A stretch of DNA of 64,000 nt. It comes from Brienomyrus brachyistius (lineage: Eukaryota; Chordata; Actinopteri; Osteoglossiformes; Mormyridae). The position numbers and the translations under genes were made by a program. Below the pieces are notes generated by a model that made no database searches, was not told where the DNA came from, and saw nothing but the letters and a program-made list of their open reading frames with translations. The DNA lies in assembly GCF_023856365.1 (NCBI RefSeq), contig NC_064539.1, positions 30,368,118 to 30,432,117 on the forward strand. Direction: 5' to 3'. Positions 39,872 to 60,000 of this stretch are shown here, piece by piece; position 1 is the first letter of the stretch, and each line of letters begins with the position of its first letter.

Positions 39872-42743
39872 TTCCTGTTGTTTCTTATGTGCTAGAGAGC
39901 AGAGGGGGGGTCTCACAGTGGAGGAGCGCCGGCCTTCACCTGCGGGCTGCGACAGATGGGTCTCTGCTCAGGCAGTTTACTTAATACCTTCCTGACAGCG
40001 ACACGTGACTGGCGGTGATCTGAACCCATGGAGCTGGAAGGCTGCTTAGAAACCCAAGTAAGTGCGACCACAAGATCTGCTCCTTTGTAAGACTTACTGA
40101 ACGCAACACGCAGCTTCCTGGGAGCTGGGGCTTTGCCAGCGCGCACGTCTACGGAGAGGCGCACATTTCCGGGGCGTCCGGGCTGATAAAGATTTTTTCA
40201 GGAATCGTAAGTGCAGTCAACATGAGCGATACGAAACTACTGGCCGTCGAAGGATATATGGTGCTGAAGATTTAATGAGGTTTTACGTTTCATTTCGGGG
40301 GCCAGAATGAACGGGGAATTATTTGCGCAATGAGACCTGAAATATGTAATGTGTTATTTCATAATATTTAAGCAGACCTTAAAAAGACATTCAAAGACTG
40401 GTATATTACTTACGGGATGGATTTCAATGCAGAGTACAAGAACATATTTGAACTCATATTTACAGAAGATTCAGTGTATGACACAGGTATAAGAATAGCA
40501 ATCCATTCTTATAAAATGACTTATATAAGACAAACAAATTCACTTAATTATTAGTTTCTGCTCACTAATTAAATTTTAAAAAGGATAATATATACAATTA
40601 AATGTAAAATTTCTTATTCCTAAATAAATATTAGGCCTAATTTCATTTCAGACTCATATAAATGGTTTAACTATCAAATAAGAACTTCTAGAACTCTTTT
40701 CAAAGAAATCTTTAATACACTACTTTTTAAAGTTGACTATAAATTGTGCATGAACACATAAGTTAATGTGATATATATATATATATATAAAACAGCGGCT
40801 TTCTGCCCCCCTGCTGAGCCTGTTTGTGTGAGAGTCACACATGATGCTGGGAAATCAAGTCAATTCATTATTCATTAATCCAAGCTAATTTATGCTTCAT
40901 TTATGCTCCCCTTCTCTCTACGACACTGCAACACTGCAACACTGCAAAAGCAGAGCGGGAAGTGGATGCATTTTTAAGAACTGGTTTCATTAATCCTGAA
41001 AGTAACCCACCTTAATAAGTCTATTATCATATCCTGTTATCATACATACAAAATTACGGCAAGTGTCGAGGAAGTGAGCACAGATGTACCATTTCTCAGG
41101 GTAATCATAGGGCCTGCAGGAGGAGCTGGATTACTGCATAATTCAGAGATATTATTGTCTTAAACCTTACAGAACATTCGATCTTGAGCTGCTGCACCTG
41201 GGTCCCGCTTTGGAACTAAGTGGTACATCCTACCAAACCATGGCATGGTAGGGAAGGATAGGGGAACAAAGGCGGGTTTCATCTAAGCATGTAAAATTGG
41301 TTAAATCACAACTGCACACCTTCAGCACACCCTAGTGTGTGTGTAGACAAAGACGACTTATTTAAGGGTGAGGAAGATGCTCCTAAGAAAAGACATTTAT
41401 GGCTCAGATACCCTCTGCATAGAAGATTTTTATAATGGCTGCCAATGATATAAAAGATAGAGTTCTGGAAAAAAATGAAGAGATTTTTATATTTTTAAGT
41501 CTGTATTTTTATCTGCATTTTGAATTCCTGGTTTAATCCTGGTTCTGTTGGCAGAAGGCTACACTGCCAATTAATTTATTAAATAAGATGGAGTCACCTT
41601 CTCATTCTTTGAGATAATGCCTCCATGTAGTAGCTCATGGAGTTACTACGATGTAATGTAATGTTCCCCAAAAACACCATTGACCAAAATGTCTGTGAGA
41701 AATGTATTTTAAAATAAATTACATACATGTACTTCAATATTAATTATACATAGTAGAAATTGAACAAAATAATCAATCACAAGAGAAATGTGTTACTTAT
41801 ACATCGATCGTGTGGATGTACATGTTGACTCTTGGAATTGTGCTTAATGTTTTACACATGTTTTATAAGCCCTGTCATGGGTGTTGGCGCCATTAAATCT
41901 GAGGGGGACGTGTCTTAGCATAGATTTTAAGATATACATGTTTTTATAGGTTATGTTCTAACATTAGTTAAGTTCCTGCTGTACATGCTGTTATTGTCTA
42001 CGGTCCCCATCAATGTCTGTCCATCATCTGTCCACCTGTGTTCTCGGCTTCTCTCACGCGGGGATGGTGCCTGAGGTGGGCATCACCTGAGCTGCAGTGC
42101 TGCCTCACTTCCATGGAAGCATTGATGCAGCTCACAGCGAGCGTAACCCACAATCCGCCCACTTACACAGACCTGCATGGAGAACTGACTCATTGATTGG
42201 GGGGGTGTAGTTCAGCAACCAGTCAATCTTATCATGAACCCAAATACCGTCTATTTTGCAGATTTTGGTCCCCCCTCCTCTATAACCCCCTGGCTTGCTT
42301 TCTTTTTGTATAAATGATGGGATGATGGATTTTAATATGCTTACGTCACCTTGGGGTGGCTCTGTTGGGAAAGATGCTATTCAATTTAACTGAACTGAAA
42401 AAACTGTTGACGCTAATAGCCAAATGACATCTTAATAAATAATTAAAAATGACTTCGCGTACAGTCCTTGCTCGATAAACTAGTAACTTTACAGCACATT
42501 GGAACTCTTCCCTGGTCTCAGTATTCGGGCATCGTTCATATAATATCACATCCCCATGATCCAATAATCTACTGGCCTGCCTCTTGACATATTATGGTTT
42601 TCAAAATATGTGGTATGTATTTTAGTATCTCATATGTATTTCAAAATTGCTGACAGTTATTTGTATTTGCGACATGACTGTACCAAACAAACTGTTTGGT
42701 AAACCTAACAGAGTAACAGTACTGTAAGGGTAATGCCTATAAT
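39872..42743. other. TMC 5' flank and intergenic spacer
   Basis: Just upstream of the TMC start is a modestly GC-rich stretch (39900-40190), the likely promoter or 5'UTR. The rest is AT-rich with a short (TA)n at about 40772-40788. No exons, RNA genes or complete repeats could be supported. Confidence 0.5.
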
Positions 42744-42873
42744 CAGGGACTGACAGAACTGGTACGCAAGTACTGTGCGCATTCACCTTTGAAAGCGATG
42801 TGTGCGGCAATCGATTAATGTAACAGCGCAAATACGTAAGTATTTTATTGCGTACCAGTTATGTCAATCCCTG
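42744..42873. mobile_element. hAT-type MITE with 8-bp target-site duplication
   Basis: The terminal inverted repeats are CAGGGACTGACAGAACTGG and its inverse ending CAGTTATGTCAATCCCTG. Subterminal GTACGCAAGTACTG / GCGCAAATACGTA are also inverted. Flanks CCTATAAT (42736-42743) and CCTATAAC (42874-42881) form a 7/8 target-site duplication. CAGGG ends with an 8-bp duplication are the hallmark of hAT transposons. Confidence 0.88.
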
Positions 42874-43048
42874 CCTATAACGCACAGATTAGACAGTTCA
42901 ACATAAATGGTTCAAGAACTGCAAGTGTGTTAGTGGACTCAAGGTATCCAAAACTCCGTCTTGGACACCCTGACAAATATTTCACATACTGGTTTTGTTT
43001 TTGGGAAGGAAAAGATATCAGACTCTTAAAAACTGCATTGACGAGGTA

Positions 43049-43054
43049 TTTATT
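43049..43054 (-). promoter_or_regulatory. Candidate SMC5 polyadenylation signal
   Basis: TTTATT on the + strand is AATAAA on the gene strand, about 175 bp after the SMC5 stop. Confidence 0.5.
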
Positions 43055-43229
43055 ACACAAAAAGTACACCATTTGATAAACATGTAAAGCAATGACAGCG
43101 ATAGAGATCAACACAGCATGCTGCCCCGTGATCGGCATCAACCTCAGGAAACTCAGGAAGGAAATTTTACTGGTGATTAAGCTCGTGAACCAGTACTATA
43201 GTGGTCTGGAGGCAGACTGAGCAGCCACC

Positions 43230-52216
<8,987 letters not shown>

Positions 52217-52330
52217 GTTTTCCAGCCCGAACCTCACGTCTGTGAAGGAAACGCCTTATACGTCACCGCCTTTCCCGCCCCGCGCGCTGACTGGTCGAGC
52301 TTCGTATCAACACACGGAGTCTCTGCTTTC
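52217..52330 (-). promoter_or_regulatory. Probable SMC5 promoter with E2F-like site
   Basis: CpG-rich sequence directly upstream of the SMC5 start contains TTTCCCGCC (52271-52279), a consensus E2F site, and ACGTCACC (52260-52267), CRE-like. E2F control is reasonable for a chromosome-maintenance gene, but the start site is not shown. Confidence 0.5.
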
Positions 52331-53790
52331 TTTTTTTAAGTAACCAAACAGTAAACGCCTAATGTTGTGCAAAATTCGGCTTATACAGATAATTAGAATT
52401 ATACGGATCATACTGACTTCAATTCAACTTATTTGTATACCATCCATTGCCAGCATGGTTGCTCCAAAGCACTTAGTAAAGAATCACAGAACGGTAACAT
52501 AACACAGCTTGAGGTAATAATACTGTATATGAATAGTAAATAAAAGCCATAAGCAAGACCAGCAGAGCTGTCTGGGATAGGCTTCAGGTTCTGCTGACTA
52601 GGATGTTTGGTATGGTACGTCATCGTCCCTGCACACATCTACTCTGCACCGGAAAAGTGTCATGGAAGCTGGATGAACGTATTAATACACAGTAACCCAT
52701 AGCAAGTCCCAAAAACAAGACCGTAACACTGCCGATCAGGATTCCGAGACTTCTGTAGGCCTTCTGCAAACTTTTATCATAAAATAAAAATTAGAGGGAC
52801 AGCTGATATTAAACCATATAATAACTTCGCACAGCTTTCGCCGGATTGAAATTTCCACTTTTCGTCTGGCAGCCAATTTCAACCAACTGTGGAGAATAGG
52901 AATCGACTATTTTTAGTAGTAGATGTGGCTTGTTTTACCAGCAGTGAATATTAGCCAAAGAATGTCACCAGGATACCAATGTCTTCTGTCATGGGGCACG
53001 ATTTACAGTTACACACTGGGGAAGCCCCATGATTTCCTGCCATTTTGACCATACTATCAGTGATATTTACAGTAAGTGCAGCCTTGTGCAGGTTTGAATA
53101 CAAATTTACTTAGACAATGACTGCCCCCCTGGTGGCTCACTTCAAAGCTGCCTGCCTACATCCAGCTAAAGCAGGACGCCTGAATTCTGGTCCTCGATTC
53201 CAAATCCAAGCCTTCTTTTCAGTCCTCCCAGGTAGTTTAGTAAATACCGAATCTGATTGACCACAGAGGCTTCACATCTGATTCAAGGGTGAAGGAAGGT
53301 TGGAAAAACAGCAGTGCGAGGACCTTTTAGAATGTGATTCGAATAGCCCTGAGCTAAAGTAATGACCTCTGACTGCAGCCCCACTCGACACTGCCGGAGA
53401 TGAATGATTCATAAGGACGCATCTGCAAAGCATACTTCATGTCTGCATGACATCGCTGCTAATTGAAAATATTAATCTTGTAACTGCGTAGGGTGACAAG
53501 TGAATTTTTTATTAAGAACCATCCCTGGAATCAAGAAAATGTAGTTAAAGTTGACAATAGATATGTTAGTGGTGGATAATATTCTACAAATGTAAAATTG
53601 TCAATTGTTCATGGATAGTAGCTGCATCACATTTACATGATCATTCCTCATGACAGCTCAATGAAATACATCCCAAAATACTTCAGATACTGAGCTAAGG
53701 GCAGAAAGGCACTTTGACAAGAACATCATGGTGTAATGACAAAATGTTAAAAATTCATATGAAACTGCATTTGACATATAACATGCATGT
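52331..53790. other. Intergenic between SMC5 and TJP2
   Basis: AT-rich spacer without exons. A weak inverted pair (CTGGTCCTCGA near 53189; GCGAGGACC near 53317) may bound an old MITE of about 150 bp. Confidence 0.45.
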
Positions 53791-53808
53791 AAAATGTGGC
53801 TCAACAGG

Positions 53809-53814
53809 TTTATT
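53809..53814 (-). promoter_or_regulatory. Candidate TJP2 polyadenylation signal
   Basis: TTTATT on the + strand is AATAAA on the gene strand, about 290 bp after the TJP2 stop. Confidence 0.5.
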
Positions 53815-53920
53815 TAACACAACACATAATGACTGATACATACAAGTCTGATTAAAATAATCTCTTACGTAAGTGATATAACAAACTGAAATAAACTGGG
53901 ATTTGTTCCTAAAGCCCATG

Positions 53921-54026
53921 GCTGTTTCCCGAAGAATTCTTAACGCGAAGTCATTCGTAAGTTCTATCTTTTAACACAGAACTTACAAACGATGTTGCGT
54001 TAAGAAGGCTTCGGCAAACTCAGCCC
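53921..54026. mobile_element. Palindromic MITE in the TJP2 3'UTR
   Basis: GCTGTTTCCCGAAGAATTCT, TAACGCGAAG and CGTAAGTTCT on the left are mirrored by AGAACTTACAAACGATG, GCGTTAAGAAGGCTTCGG on the right. It sits between the TJP2 stop and its candidate poly(A) signal, so it should be transcribed as a hairpin of about 45 bp. Confidence 0.75.
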
Positions 54027-54099
54027 AGATCTCTTCTCCTGGGGTGGAGGAGGTGGAGTCCAGTGGGCATGACCTGCTAATATTGGCTGTAGCTTCCAC

Positions 54100-57000
54100 C
54101 TACAGCTCTGTGTCCTTGTACTTTTGCGGGTTGTAATAGCCCTTCCTCGTTTTCTCAGCCAGCTGCCGCCGGTACTCATCCTCATTGTCATCCTCACCGT
54201 GGAGGTGTGCTCGGCTGTCGGCCTGCATTGGCTTAGAGGGCGGGGCCTGGATGTCCAGGTTCGAGCTGGAGCTGTTGGTAAAGTGCTAGCTGTTAGCAGG
54301 ATGGACATGGTGGGTACTGGGGCAGACTTAATGGAGGACGAATGACAAGGCAGCAAAGCAGGAGACAGGGTTAGAGTTAGGGTCAGGGTTAGGTTTAGGG
54401 TTAGAGTTAGGGTTAGGTTTAGGGTTAGAGGAATAGTGTCAGCAGTGGGAAAAAGCAAAGGATGTCATCACCAGGAAAGCCTTCTCTTACCCTATTGGCT
54501 GAGGTCTGCTGTGGTCTGGTTTTGGGCCTTTAATTGGGACTGCATAAATATCTGGATGCTTTTGGGCTATTTCTATCTGCGAACAGGATGTTTGTATGTT
54601 ATAATAGCAAATACACAGATAAGAGCACCTGCAAACATGCTTAAAGAAACAGGCAAAACAGGAATATACCAATACCATAATGAAAAGGACAGTCAATACA
54701 GCAGTACGAAAAGCAGAGAGAGAGGCCAGTGCTCAGTGAGTAACTGCGAAGAGACAGAGAAAGGCAGTGAAGAGTGCGGTTCTCAGTGAGTAACTGCACA
54801 CATACGACAGCGAAGTCAGTGAGGAGCGTGCGGTCAACTGACCCTGGCGTTCTGAGCCTCCTGCAGCTCCAGCATCCTCTGTGCCCGGGCCAGGTGGTCC
54901 AGCTTCTCAAAGGTTTTTACTTTCCCCAGAAAGGACTTCTGAGAAGGATCTTCCTGGTTCCCCTCAGAGTCGGTGGGTAGGTCAGTGGCTGCACGGGGGA
55001 CATAGCTGGGCTTCTGTGGAACTGGAGGTGGAGGAAGCTTGGCACCAGTGGGGCTACTGGGGAGGGAGTCATAGGCGTCGCTGTGGGGGCGTGCAGCAGG
55101 CTCCCGGGGCAGTGGCCGCGCCTGCAAAGGGCATGTTTCAATCCAGCTCTCAGGCAATGGGGCTCTCATATAAACACACCAGATTACCGATTATGTGATA
55201 CTACTACTAATGACTAAAATAAAAAAATGCACTCTTTCCTTCAGATAATCTGTGTATATCCACACAGATCAGCTGCATCTCTGTGCATCTCAATCACTGA
55301 GATAGTGGTGATGCAAGCAGATCAGTTTAGTTACGCTTTCAGCCCTGCTACTAAGAAGGGCCGTGGCTTGGGTCCGGCTTGCATAACTCACCATGGAAAA
55401 CCGTCAGTTTGCAGTATGGCTTGGTTCTTGGTGGCAGTAGAAAAGCGGCATTAATTCACTGGAAGGTGCTGAGGCACTCACCTTTGGGGGTTCAGGGACG
55501 AAAGAGGGGGGTGGGGTGGGCTCCCTCTGCAGCTCTGGGCTGTCTCTTTTCTTCGTGCGAGAGCGAGGCTCTGGCGCCGGCCGCTGCGCCTAGGTGGGGG
55601 GGGGGGGGGGGGATGGTGAGAAGCAGGTGGCGCTGTTGCCTGCAGCGATGGTCGGCTGACCGCTCACCTCATCCGGAAACACGGGCTCGGAGGAGCGGAT
55701 GATGGCAGACTCTGGCAGCTCGTCCAATTGTTCATCGAGTTCGTGGTCAGTGTAAGCCCCGCCCTCATCCGCCGTGTCGTCGTAGTCGCTGATCATGCGG
55801 CTGTCCATGCTCAGGTAGTCGGCGCCCATAGCGGACAGGTAGGACATGTGGTCGTCCTGGAGATCGACGTCCTCGTCGGTACCGTCCACCTGAAATGAAG
55901 TCGAAAAGGATCAGAAGACCTGTTGCATATATACACCCCCACACTTAATACACCCCATACATAGCCTATACCCCAAACACACCACCCACACCCCCCACAT
56001 CAAATAAATCCCATATACACCATCTACACCCAATATCCACTAAACACACCAACCATACCCTATTGACACCAATCATGGTGTGGAGACACACGACTCACTT
56101 TTCGCTCAAAGACCCACACGGCACGTTCCTGCTGCTCCAGAATCGAGTCCTTCACACTGCCGTACCATGCATCATTGGCAGCATTAAGATCAATGGTATC
56201 TGCAGGAACAAGCATATAGGAAAATGAGAGGTAGCCAGGTCATCATGAAGTCTGCGACTCGGCTAAACACTCTTGGCCTGAGACTGGCAGGTAGGATGAG
56301 CACCAACCGGTGAAGAGGTGTGAGCAGGTCTTCCTCAGCTTCAGTGCCTGTTCATAGAGCTTGCGGGCACTGCGGTTAGAGCCGGACATCAGCCTCTGAC
56401 GCATCGTCTTAACAGCCTGCTTGCTCTCGGGGTTGAAGAAGATCACAATTGGGTACCACTGCGTGTAGTTAAGCGTGTCCACGGCCTTGGGGGTGACGTC
56501 CAGCAGGGCGTGCTGGTTCTGCAAGCAGAGGGAAAGTGAGCAGGTCTGCAGCGCCTCCATGTGTACACAGCAATTCCAACAGGGACGTGAAAAGTGCACC
56601 TGTTCGATGATCAGTCGAATGGTGTTCAGCTTCACCACCCCCGATGACTTCTCTGACCCGGCATCCTTGGGCTCGGTTTCTGGAGAAACACGCAGACGTG
56701 AAGATGGACGCGTTTCCTACCTTCTTACATACGACGCTGAGAAGAGGTTCTCCACTCACTTGCAATGGCAAACTGATCTGGAAGATCCGAGGCCAGCTTC
56801 TCAATGGCGGCGTCAGCAATGGGCCCAAACAGCACCACAGGACGCTTAAAACCAGCTGGAAAAAAGCAGACAGGGCAGCCTTCAAAAGCTTCGAACAGTA
56901 TGGAAGAGTGCTTGGAGGCTAGGGGAGATCGGGAGGTCCAGCACTGCACAGTGCAGGCTGGTGTGGAGAATCTGCGAGTAGGACTCACCCTCGCGTAACA

Positions 57001-60000
57001 CCACTCTCTCGTAAGCGGGGAAGCGTGTGAATACAACCGGAGCACTTAGGTCCTCCCGGCTCTTCCGGAGATCCTTCTTCTTAGCTGCCCTCTGACCCCG
57101 CAGCCTCCAGAAGTCCCCGCGGTCATTGCCCAGTCCCCTCTGAGCATTCTGCACATTGGCCATCTGATCTGCCCTGTGGGTTGTGACACACCAGAGAGCA
57201 CGAGAACTATCTGAGTAGTGATACACCCAACACACACAAGCGCGTGACTCCACACAGCTCACCGGCAGACTCACGGCCACACACGATGGTGCACACAGCT
57301 CACCGGCAGACTCACGGCCACACACGATGGTGCACACAGCTCACCGGCAGACTCACGGCCACACACGATGGTGCACACAGCTCACCGGCAGACTCACGGC
57401 CACACACGATGGTGCACACAGCTCACCAGCAGACTCACGGCCACACACGCACCTGCTTTTGCTGGGAATAATGCCCCTGTCCAGAGGCTCATTGTCCCTG
57501 CCCAAGCGAATCGCCAGCCAGTTTCCCAGCTTGCCATTGTACAGGGTGTCCACCACCTTGAAGATCTCCCCCCTGCTGAAGGCCAGGCTGTGAGGAGAAT
57601 CCTTCTCAAATTCAAAGTGTGTCCTGATGTAGAACAAGTCCCCTCTATCGGAGTCTATGATCTCCTGGTACACTGTAGCAGAGCAGAGAAACAAAGCATT
57701 CCCTCATAAAGACAGGGAGGGTCTGGTAACACGGCACCTCCAGTAATGTGACAGTCGGCTTTTCCTGTTAAGATGCCTACCATCAGGTTTGCTTTGGGCC
57801 AGGATGGTAACGGTCTCGCCCCTGGGGATCTCCAGCAGGTACAAGACGGCATCTTCCCGCACCATTCCCCGGAAGTCCATGTTGTTCACCTGGAAAGTGA
57901 GCAAAGAAATGACACACAGACACCGGAATCGTCCCACAGCCGCAGGAATCGCAGGCATTGAATGTTCTCCATTATGCAGCTATGTCCATTTCAGACACAT
58001 TACTGCTGCTACCGCTGCCCTCCCTGCAGTGCGGCTGTGCTCTTCTGCACAACTGTGCTCATGCTCCACCTTCTTATGAGGTACCTTCAGTATCTGATCC
58101 CCAGTTCTGAGACCCTCCCTCTCCGCGGCGCTGTCCTCCTGCACGCCGGCAACGAAGATGCCCACGTCACTGCCTCCCGCGAGACGCAGCCCTACGCTGT
58201 CGGCCTTCTGGAACTGCACCATCACTGTGTTCGGGCTGAAAAACCAACACACCGCAATGTTCCTCTCAGCGAGCACTGGGTGCTGACAGGTCAGCACAAC
58301 AGCTCAGGAGAGCATTTTCAGTCTTGTGTTGGGTTGGGTTAGTAATATACAACTTATATACTGGTATTCCACATTCACCAATATATTTGACCTAAGCCTC
58401 ACGAAAAAACCAATAACTCCTTCAAACAATACACTCCATGTGATACACTGGCTTCACCCTGACTATCCTAGATATGCAGATCTTACAGATCATAGACTTC
58501 TCCTTATTGGAGTTTACCCCCAACTCTCCTACTGCAGCCCCTTCCAGTACAAATGTCTACAGCTTATTTATTTACCCGTATGTTTCCTCATCCTCTGGAT
58601 TTGGGTGGAGCTCCATCTTTGTTGAACTGCTGACCACTGGTGCAACTGCCATAACTGGCACTGGAAAACAAATGAAGTATACTGGGAGAACTGGAGAAGG
58701 AGCCAGCACAGCTTTAATCTCACTGCATGTTGTGTCATGCTGTCAGAGGAAGGCGCCGGAGGCCTGTCGGTTACCGGCAGGCTCTGCCACTCGTGTCTCC
58801 TCCTTCTCGGGCAGTTCGGTGGGCTGCTGCTCCAGTGCCCTGAACGGGGTCGGCAGTGCGCCCATCTTGGCCAGCCGGCCGGGGGGGTCCTCCCTGGGGT
58901 CAGTGTAAATGCTCATGTCACCTCAAATAGCCTTTAACAGCTCCGATCTTTCCCAGACCCCCAGTGGGGATCAGGGATACAGAGGGCGCCGTGTCCCAGT
59001 ACCTGGGCTTCTCTCGCAGTTTCTCATTGGACGAGTGTGAGGAGATGTCTGAGTGGGCGGCGCCACGCTCCTCCTGGGGGGAGTAGGAGCGATACGACTC
59101 GATCTCCGAAATGTCTGCGGCCAACAGGAAAAGGGAGCACCGTTACAGGAAGCTCATTAATCGCCCTCTTCATTCTCAACAATGCTGATCTGGCCCACAA
59201 CAGTAATGAGGCTGTGATCCTCCACATTCCCACCCCCACCCTTTCCCATAGGAGCCAATGAGAGGACACCAACAAAGCCCCCCCACAAGGGACAAACCAG
59301 AACAATTCACAAAACAGCATTTTCTTCATAACAAATCTAACCTGACAGAAAATACCATCTGTGTATCCCATAAGTGAGAAAAGGCAAACAATTTCACATA
59401 CAGTTGCAATAGGATATATTCAACCCAGTCACCTCTAAAAAGACAGTGATGGGAATTGAGGTTAATGGAAAATAAACAAACAAAAAATACTTATTGATAC
59501 ATACTTTAGTTATTTTGAGAAGATAAGATGGACTTAACTTTCGCAAAATCTTTTCACCAATGTTCACGTGCACTAACCTCCAGTTTCAGTACTTCAAGGA
59601 GCATCCTACGGTTTTTATAACTGCTAATAAACACTGCCAGTAAGCACTGACAAGCTTCCTCCACTTCCTCGTTAGAATCTTTGCCCATTCTTCATATATA
59701 AAAGCCTGCAGTTCTTTGATGTTTGATGGCTTCCCTGAAGCAACTGCCTTCTTTAAATCCCACCAAATATTTTCAGTGGGACTGAGAAGGGCAGTCCAGT
59801 ATATTCCAGGATCTAGGTTAGCTTGGAGGTGCGCTTGAAATCATTGTCTTTTTGGAGAGTACAATCATCATCAAGGTTCAATTTCCCAACAGGCGGCATC
59901 ATGTTGCTCTTTTAAATGGCCTTTTCATAGGAAACACCACCTCCAGGGTCCCCAGACCGAGAACAGACGGCCCCCCAGGGCTGTGCGCTCATCTCACTGC

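Noticed and set aside
39913..40164. 83-codon minus-strand ORF upstream of the TMC start
   Set aside because: No similarity recognised, and it ends before the TMC ATG in another frame; most likely 5'UTR or promoter sequence.
54368..54430. Chromosome end
   Set aside because: Only about 60 bp of degenerate repeats flanked by TJP2 exons on both sides.
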